This document shows, one piece after another, positions 1-8,400 of a DNA stretch of 26,215 bases. Each line of letters begins with the position of its first letter. The stretch's first letter is position 1. The stretch is from contig CAKZIX010000169.1 of assembly GCA_936936565.1 (NCBI GenBank), forward strand, positions 1 through 26,215, read 5' to 3'. Below the pieces are notes generated by a model. That model was not told where the DNA came from, did not search any database, and saw only the letters and a program-made list of their open reading frames with translations. The DNA comes from an uncultured Nocardiaceae bacterium. GTDB taxonomy: Bacteria > Actinomycetota > Actinomycetes > Mycobacteriales > Mycobacteriaceae. The translations under genes and the position numbers were made by a program.

Positions 1-1
1 C

Positions 2-1003
2 GCGTTCAAGCCGACGTTCATCCTGTCGGTGCCGCGCGTGTTCGAGAAGGTGTTCAACAGCGCCAAGCAGAAGGCACACGACGGCGGCAAGGGCAAAATC
101 TTCGACGCCGCCGCGGCCACCGCGATCGAGTACAGCGAGGCGCTGGAGCAGGGCGGGCCGAGCCTGCTGCTGCGCGCCAAGCACGCACTGTTCGACAAGC
201 TGGTCTACGGCAAGCTCAAGGCCGCCCTCGGTGGCCAGTGCGAGGCCGCGATCTCCGGTGGCGGCCCCCTCGGCGCTCGCCTCGGCCACTTCTTCCGCGG
301 CGTCGGCGTGACGATCTACGAGGGCTACGGCCTCACCGAAACCACCGCCGCCATCACGGTGAACACCCCGGAGTGGATCCGGGTCGGCACCGTCGGCCGC
401 CCGATTCCCGGGCACGGCGCCAAAATCGCCGAGGACGGCGAGCTGCTGCTGCGCGGCCCGGTGGTGTTCGGCGGCTACTGGCACAACGAGGAGGCCACCG
501 CCGAGGCATTCGACGACGGCTGGTTCAAGACCGGCGACCTCGGCTCGATCGACGCGGACGGCTTCGTCACGATCACCGGCCGCAAGAAGGAAATCATCGT
601 CACCGCGGCCGGCAAGAACGTCTCCCCCGCCGTGCTCGAAGATTCGCTGCGCGCGCACCCGCTGATCAGTCAGTCCATGGTCGTCGGCGACGGTCAGCCG
701 TTCGTCGGCCTGCTCGTCACCCTGGACCCGGAGGCCTTGCCGGGCTGGAAGGAACGCCACGGCGTTGCCGCCGACACCCCGCTGTCGGAGCTGAAGAACA
801 ACCCCGAGCTGATCGCCGACATCCAGGCCGCGGTGGACGAGACCAACAAGAAGGTCTCCAAGGCCGAGCAGATCAAGAAGATCCGCATCCTGGACGTCGA
901 CTGGACCCAGGAGACCGGCGAGCTCACCCCGAAGATGTCGCTCAAGCGTGCGGTGGTGCTCAAGCAGTACGCCGCCGACGTGGACGCGATCTACAACAGC
1001 TGA
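2..1003 (+). CDS. Long-chain fatty-acid-CoA ligase (FadD15-like), 5' truncated by window edge
   Basis: Activates long-chain fatty acids to acyl-AMP and then acyl-CoA in the cytoplasm. The open frame runs from base 2, so only the last 333 residues are visible; the full protein of this class is about 600 residues. Visible adenylate-forming motifs in order are the GYGLTE core (about nt 323-340), FKTGDL with the ribose-binding Asp (about nt 523-540), GRKKEIIVTAAGKNVSP at the hinge (about nt 580-630), and the C-terminal ELTPKMSLKR segment carrying the catalytic A10 lysine (about nt 920-949). The long C-terminal insert and the ending DAIYNS match FadD15-type ligases. The gene converges on the EspG gene with a 25-bp gap in which no hairpin was seen. 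The family is certain; the exact fadD number is an inference from overall resemblance. Confidence 0.93.
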   Translation, partial: AFKPTFILSVPRVFEKVFNSAKQKAHDGGKGKIFDAAAATAIEYSEALEQGGPSLLLRAKHALFDKLVYGKLKAALGGQCEAAISGGGPLGARLGHFFRGVGVTIYEGYGLTETTAAITVNTPEWIRVGTVGRPIPGHGAKIAEDGELLLRGPVVFGGYWHNEEATAEAFDDGWFKTGDLGSIDADGFVTITGRKKEIIVTAAGKNVSPAVLEDSLRAHPLISQSMVVGDGQPFVGLLVTLDPEALPGWKERHGVAADTPLSELKNNPELIADIQAAVDETNKKVSKAEQIKKIRILDVDWTQETGELTPKMSLKRAVVLKQYAADVDAIYNS

Positions 1004-1028
1004 CGGCCGCCACGCACGCCGGGGCTGC

Positions 1029-1760
1029 TCACCGCACCCCGATGCGTGTGACGGCGTTCGATTCGGCGACGAGTTCGCTTACGGCGGTGACGAATTCGGC
1101 TCGATCGCCGGGCAGCAGGCTGACCTCCTCGCGGGTGCGCACCAGGTATCGCCCGTCGCCGGCGATGTCGACCCAGCTCAGCACGTAGTCGGGCCGCACC
1201 GCGCTCTCGTCCAGGCGCGTGTGTACGACGACACAGCCGATGCCGCAGCGCTGGCCGCTGAGAATTCGCCGGATCACGACGGCGTCGGAATCGGCGGCGC
1301 TCGGCAGCACGGGACGCTGCTTGAGATCGGCCAGCCGCGCCCGGCGCGCGGCATGGCGTCCGGGTTCGCGCTCGGGCAACGCACCCACGAACCGGCGCGC
1401 CAGATGCTCGGCGTGCCCGAGCGAAACAGTAAGGCCACCACCAACTTCCGGATCGCCGGCGGGCTGCTGCCGAACCACCACCCCGGTGCGTCCCTGCGCG
1501 GCGGCGAGTACCCGTACGACGGCACCGTCGTGCGCACCGAATCCGGTGAACCGGGTGTGCGGCGCGGCGAGCACCCGCAGTGCCACCGCGAATTCGGCGT
1601 CGACGGTGTCGGTGTGCCACTGCCGCAGCCGGTGCAGATCGGCCGTGCGCGCAGCTTCGGTGCGGGCCGACACGCGCACGCTCAATGGGACGGGCGCGGT
1701 GTCGAAACCCGCTGCCTCCCAAGCGAACAGGAACTCGTCGGGCGTGAGCTCCCAGTTCAC
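1029..1760 (-). CDS. EspG-family type VII secretion chaperone
   Basis: EspG proteins are cytosolic chaperones that bind the tip of cognate PE/PPE-type substrates and keep them soluble for ESX secretion. The 243-residue length and the start VNWELTPDEFLFAWEAAG followed by a mixed alpha/beta body fit the EspG family. The GTG start at 1760-1758 overlaps the TGA stop of the upstream WXG/PPE-like gene (GTGA, 1760-1757), which indicates translational coupling and is why this start was chosen over an in-frame ATG at 1778 lying inside the neighbour. It is the third gene of an EspC-like/WXG-like/EspG operon, so its likely client is the product of 1757-3043. No ESX core genes (EccB, EccC, EccD, MycP) are visible nearby, so the secretion apparatus must be encoded elsewhere. 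Confidence 0.85.
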   Translation of the reverse strand: MNWELTPDEFLFAWEAAGFDTAPVPLSVRVSARTEAARTADLHRLRQWHTDTVDAEFAVALRVLAAPHTRFTGFGAHDGAVVRVLAAAQGRTGVVVRQQPAGDPEVGGGLTVSLGHAEHLARRFVGALPEREPGRHAARRARLADLKQRPVLPSAADSDAVVIRRILSGQRCGIGCVVVHTRLDESAVRPDYVLSWVDIAGDGRYLVRTREEVSLLPGDRAEFVTAVSELVAESNAVTRIGVR

Positions 1761-3043
1761 TCCCGATCCTCGTCCCACTCGCCGAGGACGGCGGGCGAGG
1801 CCGGATCCAGTTCGCCGATCAACTCGCTGGCGTTGTCCATGGTCACCAGATAGGTGGGGGTGAGGTGTTCGGTGTCGTCTTCGCCGTCGGCCTTGCGCCC
1901 CGCGGGCACCATTCCGATCGGTGCGCCCTTGCCGGCGGCGGCGGTACCCGCGACGGGGCGGACGGTGTCGCTGCCTGCGGCGATGGCCCCGGCCATGCCG
2001 CCGCCGAGGGCCCCGACGCCGAGGCCGGTGAGCCCGGCGACGCCCTCACGTTCGCGGTCCTCGTCTTTGCGCTTGGCGCCCGGTGTGGCGAGCGTGCCGG
2101 TGTTCACGCCCGGTTGGCCCGGACCGCCGGTGGTGTTGTAGCTGGCCCGGTCGGCGTCGCCGCCGGGCCAGGTCGTGGCGAATGTGCTTGCCGGCGCGGC
2201 AGTTTGGCCCGCGCCGAGGGCTGCGGCGGGCATCGTCGCCGGGCTCGCGGCAGCGGGACCGGTGCCGGCCGGATCGGCGCCCGGCTGGTCCGTGAGCGGC
2301 AACTCGGTGCTTGCGGGCACCGCCGTTGCGGGCCGCCCGGCTGCCGGGTTCGGCGTGCCGGGCTGGTCGGGACCGGCAGCCGTGCCCACCCGGTGGCCGC
2401 CGCTGCCGCTGGTGGCGGTCCCCGTCGCGGCACCGGTGCCGGGACGCGAGTTCGAGCTCACCGTCATCCTGACGACCGCGCCGCCGGGTGCGGCGGACGC
2501 GCCGAACGCGGGCACATTGTCCCCCGCCGGCGCGAAACTTTTCGCATAGATCGTCGACATGGCGCGCACCGCGTCACGACGAGCCGCCTCCTTCTCCTCC
2601 TGCAGCGCCGTGGTGTCGCCTGCGGCGCTGGGATTGAGGACCGCGCCGGGCAGCAACGCGACCGGATCCCCCGCCACCGGCGGGGCGACCGCGATCTTCA
2701 CCGCCTCACCGGCGTGCGCCGCCTCGCCCAGGCGCATCGAGACCGCGGTAAGCACCTCCGTGGTGCGTTGCGCCGATCGGAAGAAGGCCTCCACCCCGTC
2801 GGCGGCGGCCGCGGCGGCCCTGCCCTGCCAGCCGTTGCCGATTTCGGCCAGCACGCCGAGCATCGTGCTCGCGCGCTGGCGTTCGAAGGCCACGGACACC
2901 TCGTGCCATGTGGCCGAGAGCGCTTGCAGCGCACCGGGATCGATGGCGCGAGTCTTTGCGTAGATCTCCTCGTGCGACAGGCCCGCGAACTCCTCCAGCA
3001 TGGACACGTAGTTCGGGTCGGTGCCCGCGACATCGCCGGTCAT
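1757..3043 (-). CDS. WXG100/PPE-like type VII secretion substrate with Ala/Pro/Gly-rich C-terminus
   Basis: A predicted secreted or surface protein of 428 residues. The N-terminal ~130 residues look like the long helical hairpin of PPE/WXG proteins, with a WQG turn (W72, Q73, G74) between two helical stretches. Residues about 180-380 are a low-complexity Ala/Pro/Gly/Thr region. The last ~35 residues (PTYLVTMDNASELIGEL onward) form an ordered-looking tail. No PPE tripeptide is present at the N-terminus, so it is not a classical PPE protein. The ATG at 3043 overlaps the TGA of the EspC-like gene (ATGA, 3043-3040). The frame stays open upstream to 3439, but that part only shadows the EspC-like gene. 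The adjacent EspG is its probable chaperone. Function beyond type VII export is unknown. Confidence 0.8.
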   Translation of the reverse strand: MTGDVAGTDPNYVSMLEEFAGLSHEEIYAKTRAIDPGALQALSATWHEVSVAFERQRASTMLGVLAEIGNGWQGRAAAAAADGVEAFFRSAQRTTEVLTAVSMRLGEAAHAGEAVKIAVAPPVAGDPVALLPGAVLNPSAAGDTTALQEEKEAARRDAVRAMSTIYAKSFAPAGDNVPAFGASAAPGGAVVRMTVSSNSRPGTGAATGTATSGSGGHRVGTAAGPDQPGTPNPAAGRPATAVPASTELPLTDQPGADPAGTGPAAASPATMPAAALGAGQTAAPASTFATTWPGGDADRASYNTTGGPGQPGVNTGTLATPGAKRKDEDREREGVAGLTGLGVGALGGGMAGAIAAGSDTVRPVAGTAAAGKGAPIGMVPAGRKADGEDDTEHLTPTYLVTMDNASELIGELDPASPAVLGEWDEDRE

Positions 3044-3426
3044 CGCAACTCCCCCTCGGTGAGCAATTCGCCCGTCTTTCCCACCGCCGCCGACATCCGC
3101 TGATCGTGTTCGCGATAGGCCTTGGCGGCTGCGCGCAAGGATGCCGCCAGTCGGCGGGCCACCGCGGCGTGTCCGTCGAGCGTGTCCGCGCCGTGGCCAG
3201 CCTTGCGGCCGAAGCCGCGGGCCAACTGGGTCCCGGAGTCGAAACCGCCGTAGCCGGTGGGACTCTGCAGGCCGCGCAGCGTGCGCGCCTGCGCCTCGGC
3301 ATTGTCGGCAAACAGCTCGAGCTGCTTGGCGCTCTTCTCGGCGACGTCCGGCTCCAGCCGCAACTCGCCGTTGCCGGCCGCCGTGTACATCGCTTCGGCC
3401 GCCGCCCTCGGGTCTGTGCCCGTCAT
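3040..3426 (-). CDS. EspC-like (ESX-1 secretion-associated) protein
   Basis: A small 128-residue helical protein resembling the EspC family of type VII co-secreted factors. It contains a PE/WXG-like helical N-terminal half (about residues 24-55), a glycine-rich turn (about 52-74), and a second helix ending in YREHD (Y104 to D108), which fits the YxxxD/E type VII secretion signal. The ATG at 3426 is preceded by a strong Shine-Dalgarno sequence GGGAGGTGGGG (on the minus strand, about 3435-3445), which decides the start against the longer open frame from 3555. It is the first gene of a three-gene operon and is translationally coupled to the WXG/PPE-like gene. A 25-bp inverted repeat lies 25 bp upstream of the start. 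Pairing with the next gene as a heterodimer is inference. Confidence 0.82.
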   Translation of the reverse strand: MTGTDPRAAAEAMYTAAGNGELRLEPDVAEKSAKQLELFADNAEAQARTLRGLQSPTGYGGFDSGTQLARGFGRKAGHGADTLDGHAAVARRLAASLRAAAKAYREHDQRMSAAVGKTGELLTEGELR

Positions 3427-3434
3427 TTTCGGTC

Positions 3435-3445
3435 CCCACCTCCCG
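3435..3445 (-). promoter_or_regulatory. Ribosome binding site of the EspC-like gene
   Basis: Reading the minus strand, GGGAGGTGGGG is followed by ACCGAAA and then ATG at 3426. It is a near-consensus Shine-Dalgarno sequence at suitable spacing and fixes the start of the operon. Confidence 0.7.
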
Positions 3446-3450
3446 CGTCG

Positions 3451-3475
3451 TGAGCGGCTGCTCAGCAGCCGCTCA
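3451..3475. repeat. 25-bp perfect inverted repeat upstream of the ESX accessory operon
   Basis: The left arm TGAGCGGCTGCT (3451-3462) and right arm AGCAGCCGCTCA (3464-3475) are exact reverse complements around a single central C at 3463. It lies between the end of the hydrolase remnant and the ribosome binding site of the EspC-like gene. It could be an operator, a cruciform or hairpin in the 5' leader, or the transcription end of the upstream minus-strand unit. There is no U-rich tract after it on the minus strand, so a classical intrinsic terminator is unlikely. Confidence 0.75.
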
Positions 3476-3561
3476 GTTGGTTCGGCAGCGCGTTGTGCAC
3501 GCGCCTGCCCCGCCCCTGATGCCGACGCCGCAGCGTCGCGATCGGATCCACCCAATCCAGA

Positions 3562-3723
3562 TCATTGCATGTGACGCAACACGAACTCGGCAACGGCCGC
3601 GGTGACGGCGGGGTGGACCGGCTGGTCCAGCAGGTCGTGGCCGGCGTCCGGACAGGCGATGAACTCAGGGTTTGCCTGCGCCGCGGCCCAGTCCCGGACC
3701 GGCCCGACCGGCGCGCCGATCCG
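3562..3723 (-). pseudogene. Probable C-terminal remnant of an alpha/beta hydrolase
   Basis: Directly after the TGA of the TPR-like gene (3726-3724), the same frame stays open for 53 more codons and ends at a second TGA (3564-3562). The translated stretch includes NPEFIACPDAGHDLL followed by DQPVHPAVTAAVAEFVL. This looks like the end of an alpha/beta hydrolase: a beta strand, the GH of the catalytic histidine, and a final amphipathic helix. No ATG, GTG or TTG occurs in this frame before the penultimate codons, so it cannot be a separate complete gene. The simplest reading is a decayed or deleted hydrolase gene. An artefact of GC-rich non-coding sequence cannot be excluded without a search. This covers most of the otherwise empty 3427-3723 gap. 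Confidence 0.5.
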
Positions 3724-4203
3724 TCAGTGGCTGGGCAGCCGATCCGTCGACCCCGCCGACAGCGCCGCGGCGACATGCTCGATGCCCGCGCGCACCGTGT
3801 CGCCGTAGCCGTCGGCGGGCAGGTCCGACAGCGCCGTGCGGGCGTGCTCGAGCTGCTCGCGCGCGGCGTCGAACGAGCCGAGGCGCCGGTAGTTGTCGGC
3901 GAGGTTCAGGTGCAGCGACGGGTAGAACCCGGCCACCTGCAGCGACGCATGCTCCTGCTGGGCGCGGGCATCGGTGAGCGCATCGGCGGCGTCGAGCGCG
4001 CGCACGTCCCACGCGAGTGCCTGCGCCGGATCGTCGTACAGATCGGCCAGGTAGTGGCCGATGGTGCAGCGGTGCAAGGGATCTCCCAGTACGCCCACCT
4101 GCGCCCAGACCGCGAGCAAGCCGCTGCGGGCGGCCGCCACGTCCCCGCCGCGCCCGGCGGCCACCGCCGCGTGAATCGCGGCCATCACCGGATCGGAAGT
4201 CAT
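3724..4203 (-). CDS. Small tetratricopeptide-repeat-like protein
   Basis: A 159-residue, probably cytoplasmic helical protein. The segment YPSLHLNLADNYRRLGSFD and the following helix (roughly residues 94-126) reads as a TPR unit. The preceding residues (about 20-92) contain further helix pairs, suggesting two to three degenerate repeats. No enzyme motif is visible, so its role is unknown; a protein-interaction scaffold is the family expectation. The ATG at 4203 was chosen because a TAGTCT -10 hexamer ends 7 nt upstream, indicating a leaderless start; an upstream in-frame GTG at 4233 would place the promoter inside the gene. It lies 36 bp downstream of the antigen-85-like gene on the same strand. 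The frame after its stop continues into a hydrolase-like remnant. Confidence 0.7.
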   Translation of the reverse strand: MTSDPVMAAIHAAVAAGRGGDVAAARSGLLAVWAQVGVLGDPLHRCTIGHYLADLYDDPAQALAWDVRALDAADALTDARAQQEHASLQVAGFYPSLHLNLADNYRRLGSFDAAREQLEHARTALSDLPADGYGDTVRAGIEHVAAALSAGSTDRLPSH

Positions 4204-4210
4204 GCCGGCG

Positions 4211-4216
4211 AGACTA
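4211..4216 (-). promoter_or_regulatory. -10 hexamer TAGTCT of the TPR-like gene (leaderless)
   Basis: On the minus strand TAGTCT is followed by 7 nt and then the ATG at 4203. It matches the actinobacterial TANNNT -10 consensus at the distance expected when transcription begins at the start codon. Confidence 0.5.
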
Positions 4217-4239
4217 CTTCGGCCCACCGACAAACCGGC

Positions 4240-5265
4240 TCAGTTCACTCGGCTGCCCACCGACTGGGCGAGGAACGGCCACGAGTGGTGCAGGTCGTCC
4301 TCCCAATAGCCCCACGAATGGGTGCCGACCGGTCGTTCGTTCAGGGTCACCGGGATGTTCAACTCACGCAGCCGGTTCGCCATGTTGATCGTGCAGAAGT
4401 GGACGCCCGCTTCGATCGGCCCGCCGAAGAACAGTTGCAAGGGCAGCGGAAACCGGCCGTCCTGCACCCGGGGATCCGCCGGGGTGTCGTGCGGAATTCC
4501 CGGGATCCCGGTGCCGGTGCTCAGGTAGACCGCGGTCCCGCGGAGCCGGTGGGCGTTGAGCAGCGGATCGTTCGCGCGCCACAGCGGTCCGTTGGCCGGA
4601 CCCCACATGTTCTCCACGCTCTGCCCGCCGCCCCAGTTCTCCACCGTCAGACGCACGAATTCGTGTCCGACCGGATCGGAGGTCTGGGCACACCCGCTGT
4701 AGGAGGCCACGCTCTGCCAGAACCCGGGTTTGGCGATCGCCATGTTCAGCACCGACGTGCCGCTCATCGACACCCCGACAGCGGTCCGCCGGCCGTTGGC
4801 GCTCAAGAACTTTTCGATCACCGGCGGCAACTCGTCGTTGAGGAAGGTCTGCCACTTGTTGAAGCCGAGCTTGGCGTCGTTGCGAATCCAGTCGGTGTAG
4901 TAGGAATTGGCGCCGCCGATCGGGGTGACGACGTTGATGTCCTTCTCGCGCAGGAATTTCACCGCATCGGTTTGCGCGTCCCACCCGCTGCCGTTCGGTC
5001 CGCCACCGGAACCGTTGAGCAAATACATCGTCGGACGCGGCGTCGACCGGTCCGCGGCACGGATCACCTGCAACAGGATCGGCTTGTTCATGGCCGGGGA
5101 GAACACGGTGACGTGCTGCTGGCGATCGTTCACATCCTGCACCGAAACGATGCCGGCCGGCGCGGCGGTGCCGACACCGGCCACGCCGACCGCGCTCCCG
5201 GCGACGACGACACCGGTCAGCGCCCATCGTGCCGACGCGGTGCGGATCGATTTCCAAGACTTCAT
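4240..5265 (-). CDS. Secreted antigen 85-like mycolyltransferase/esterase
   Basis: An alpha/beta-hydrolase of the esterase D/antigen 85 family, 341 residues. In corynebacteria, nocardiae and mycobacteria such proteins transfer mycolic acids to trehalose or arabinogalactan outside the cytoplasmic membrane. A signal peptide is visible: positively charged start, hydrophobic core (about residues 14-31) and a likely cleavage after GTAAPA. The nucleophile elbow is GVSMSG (S168), the catalytic histidine is in GTHSWGYW (H316), and the acidic residue is probably E285 or D260. The segment YLLNGSGGG (about 81-89) and the SYYTDW stretch (about 121-126) are typical of the family. The ATG at 5265 has an AGGGGG Shine-Dalgarno 8 nt upstream. 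Its neighbours are not cell-wall genes, so specificity for trehalose mycolate is from family knowledge only. Confidence 0.92.
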   Translation of the reverse strand: MKSWKSIRTASARWALTGVVVAGSAVGVAGVGTAAPAGIVSVQDVNDRQQHVTVFSPAMNKPILLQVIRAADRSTPRPTMYLLNGSGGGPNGSGWDAQTDAVKFLREKDINVVTPIGGANSYYTDWIRNDAKLGFNKWQTFLNDELPPVIEKFLSANGRRTAVGVSMSGTSVLNMAIAKPGFWQSVASYSGCAQTSDPVGHEFVRLTVENWGGGQSVENMWGPANGPLWRANDPLLNAHRLRGTAVYLSTGTGIPGIPHDTPADPRVQDGRFPLPLQLFFGGPIEAGVHFCTINMANRLRELNIPVTLNERPVGTHSWGYWEDDLHHSWPFLAQSVGSRVN

Positions 5266-5307
5266 CTAGACGGCCCCCTTGGGCGTTTGCGGTCACGAGC
5301 GTGCCCC

Positions 5308-5323
5308 GAAACGTTGTGAAACG
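5308..5323. repeat. Direct repeat GAAACG x2 upstream of the antigen 85-like gene
   Basis: GAAACG occurs at 5308-5313 and 5318-5323, offset by exactly 10 bp (one helical turn), in the 156-bp gap between the divergent esterase and nuclease-helicase genes. It could be a regulator half-site pair, but it is short. Confidence 0.35.
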
Positions 5324-5408
5324 GCGCTACCCGAGTTCGTAGCGATCTCGACGGCGGATTGGTGCGACGCCGGCCCGCCGGGTGTTTGGGCGCGGCGACC
5401 GCGCGCTC

Positions 5409-5414
5409 TACAGT
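5409..5414 (+). promoter_or_regulatory. -10 hexamer TACAGT of the nuclease-helicase gene (leaderless)
   Basis: TACAGT is followed by 7 nt and the ATG at 5422. No Shine-Dalgarno precedes that ATG, consistent with a leaderless transcript. Confidence 0.5.
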
Positions 5415-5421
5415 TGAGCGG

Positions 5422-8400
5422 ATGTTCCTGCTGGGCGATCGGGTGGTGTACAGCGCGAGCGATCTCGCGGTGGCCGCCGACTGCGAGTTCGCGCTGTTGC
5501 GCCGGCTGGACGCCGAACTCGGCTCGATCCCGTCCGGCAAGCCGGAGCCGGATCCGATGCTCGAACGCACGGCGCGCCTGGGCACCGCCCACGAGCGCCG
5601 CCAACTCGCCGAATTCGCCGCCCGCTACGACGTGGTGACGATGCCGCGGCCGGAGTTCGGCCATCGCGGGTTTGCCGAGGCGAACCTGGCCACCATGGCG
5701 GCGGCGCAGCAGGGCACCGACGTCATCTACCAGGCCACGTTCTACGACGGCAGCTTTCTCGGATACTGCGATTTTCTGGTGCGCCGGCCCGACGGGTACG
5801 CCGTCTACGACACCAAACTCACCCGGCACGCTCGCGTGGCCGCCCTACTGCAGCTGTGCGCTTACGCGGATGCTTTGCAATACAACGGTATTCGATCGTC
5901 CGGCCAGGTCCACCTGGTACTCGGCGACGGTCACGTGAGCTCGCATGTACTGGCCGAACTGATGCCGGTGTATCAGACCCGCCGGGCCCGGCTGGCCGCG
6001 ATTCTCGACGAGAAGCGCAGCGAGCTCATCCCCGTGCAGTGGGGCGACGAGCGCTACACCGCGTGCGGGCGGTGCGCCGCCTGCCAGCCCGAGATCGAGG
6101 CCGCCCGCGACCTGCTGCTGGTTGCGGGGATGCGAATCACCGCGCGCGCCAAGCTGATCGAGGCGGGCATCGGCACACTCGACGAGCTCGCCACGCACCG
6201 CGGCGCCGTGCCCGAACTGTCCGATCGCACCTGCACGGCGCTGCGCCGGCAGGCGGAAATCCAACTGCGCCAAGAGCGTTCGGGCAGCCCGGAATTCGAG
6301 ATCGTCGATGCGGAGGCGCTCGGCGCGGTCCCGGCGCCGAACCCGGGCGACATTTTCTTCGACTTCGAGGGCGATCCGCTCTACACCGAACCCGGAGACC
6401 CGGACTGGGGCCTGGAGTACCTGTTCGGCGTCACCACGGAATCGGATGTATTCCAACCGTTTTGGGCGCACAACCGGCAGGAGGAACGACACGCGCTGCA
6501 GGCTTTCCTGGATTTCGTGCAGCAGCGCCGGGCCCAGTACCCGCAACTGCGGATCTACCACTACGCCCCCTACGAGCGAGCGGCACTGCTGCGCCTGGCC
6601 GGGCGCCACGGCGTCGGCGAAGAAGCCATCGACAATCTGTTGCGCGACAACGTGCTGGTCGACCTGTACCCGATCGTGCGCTCGGCGCTGCGCGTCGGGC
6701 AGCGCTCCTACAGCCTGAAGAAACTCGAACCGCTCTACATGGGCGCCGAATTGCGCGACGGCGACGTCACCAACGCCGCGGATTCCATTGTGGCGTACGC
6801 GGATTACTGCGCAATGCGCGACAACGACAAGGTCGGCGAAGCGGCCGAACTGCTCGCCGGAATCGCCGACTACAACGCCTACGACTGCCGGTCCACCCGC
6901 CGGCTGCGGAACTGGCTGCGCGCACTGGCCGATCGGCACGGCGTCGCACCGGCGGCGGCGCCGACCGTGGCGACCGCCGCCGCCGAAACGGCAACCGAGC
7001 TGGAACAGCAACTGCGCGACTACACCGGCGACGGTCCGGTCGCCGATCGCACCCCCGACCAGCAGGCGGCCGCGCTGCTGGCAGCCGCCGTCGGCTACCA
7101 CCGCCGCGAGCGAAAGCCGTTCTGGTGGGCTCACTTCCACCGCCTCAACCACCCGGTAGACGAGTGGGCCGATACCCGCGACGTGCTCGTCGTGACCGAC
7201 GGCGCGGTGCAGCGCAAATGGTTCAAGCTGCCCCGCCAGCGCAAGCGCCGCCGAATCCTCACGCTGGCAGGCCGTTTCGAGACCGGCAGCGCACTCACAG
7301 CCGGCGCGCAGGTGTTCACGCTCTACGACGCGCCGCTGCCCGACGGCATGGTCGCCGACGGCCCGTGCCGACGCGGCACCGCGAACGCGACGGTGCTCTC
7401 CGTCGACACCGATGCGGAGTTCCGCGACCTGCTGGTGCTGGAGGAAACCTTGGCCGACAACGTCGTCGAGTACGACGTGCTGCCGATCGCGGTGACCCCC
7501 GGGCATCCCATCCGGGCGGTGCGCCTGGAAACCGCCATCGCCGACACCGCCGAACAGGTGTGTGCGGCCCTGCCGGAGCTGCCGGCCACCGCGGCGCTGG
7601 ACATCCTGCGTCGCGTGCCGCCACGCGGCCATCTGCCGGCCCCGCACGGCGACTACGCCGCGGCGATCACCGCGGCGCTGCGCAGCCTCGACCACTCCTA
7701 CGTCGCGGTGCAGGGACCGCCGGGCACCGGCAAGACCTACGTCGGCTCACAGGTGGTGGCCCGCTTGGTCACCGAAAACCGTTGGCGTGTCGGCGTTGTC
7801 GCGCAGTCGCATGCCGTGGTGGAGAACATGCTGGACGCGGTGGTGCGCGCCGGTGTTCCCGGCGAACTCGTCGCCAAGAAGGAGCCACGGGGCACCGCGC
7901 CGCCGTGGAGCACCGTGGCAGCCGACGACTATGCGGTGTTCGTCGCCACGGCGGCCGACACCGGCTGCGTGATCGGCGGCACCGCATGGGATTTCGCGAA
8001 CGCAAACCGAATTCCACGGCAGTCGCTCGATCTGCTCGTCGTCGACGAGGCCGGCCAGTTCAGTCTCGCGAACACCGTCGCCGTCGCGGTCGCCGCGAAA
8101 AATCTACTGCTACTGGGTGATCCGCAACAGCTGCCACAGGTCTCGCAGGGCACGCATCCCGAGCCCGTGGACGCCAGCGCACTCGGCTGGCTGGCCGCCG
8201 GTCACGACACGTTGCCGCCCGAACGCGGCTACTTCCTCGAACGCACCTGGCGCATGCATCCGGCGCTGTGTGCGCGGGTGTCCGCGCTGTCCTACGAAGG
8301 GCGGCTGCGTTCGAACGAATCCGTCACCGCGGCAAGGGATCTGGCTGGTGTCGCGCCCGGCGTGGAGACTGTGTACGTGGACCACCACGGTAACTCCACC

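Noticed and set aside
3451..3475. The 25-bp inverted repeat as an intrinsic terminator
   Set aside because: No run of T follows the hairpin on the minus strand, and the single-base centre gives a poor RNA loop unless the inner pairs open.
3724..3726. TGA between the TPR-like gene and the hydrolase remnant as a selenocysteine or programmed readthrough codon
   Set aside because: No selenocysteine insertion structure is evident, the residue position has no reason to be Sec, and the N-terminal part is not a hydrolase. A remnant is simpler, though a split fusion remains possible.
3565..5319. Long plus-strand open frame (584 codons) opposite the TPR-like and antigen 85-like genes
   Set aside because: Arg/Gly/His-rich translation without any family motif, directly opposite a gene with a signal peptide and catalytic triad; a high-G+C shadow.
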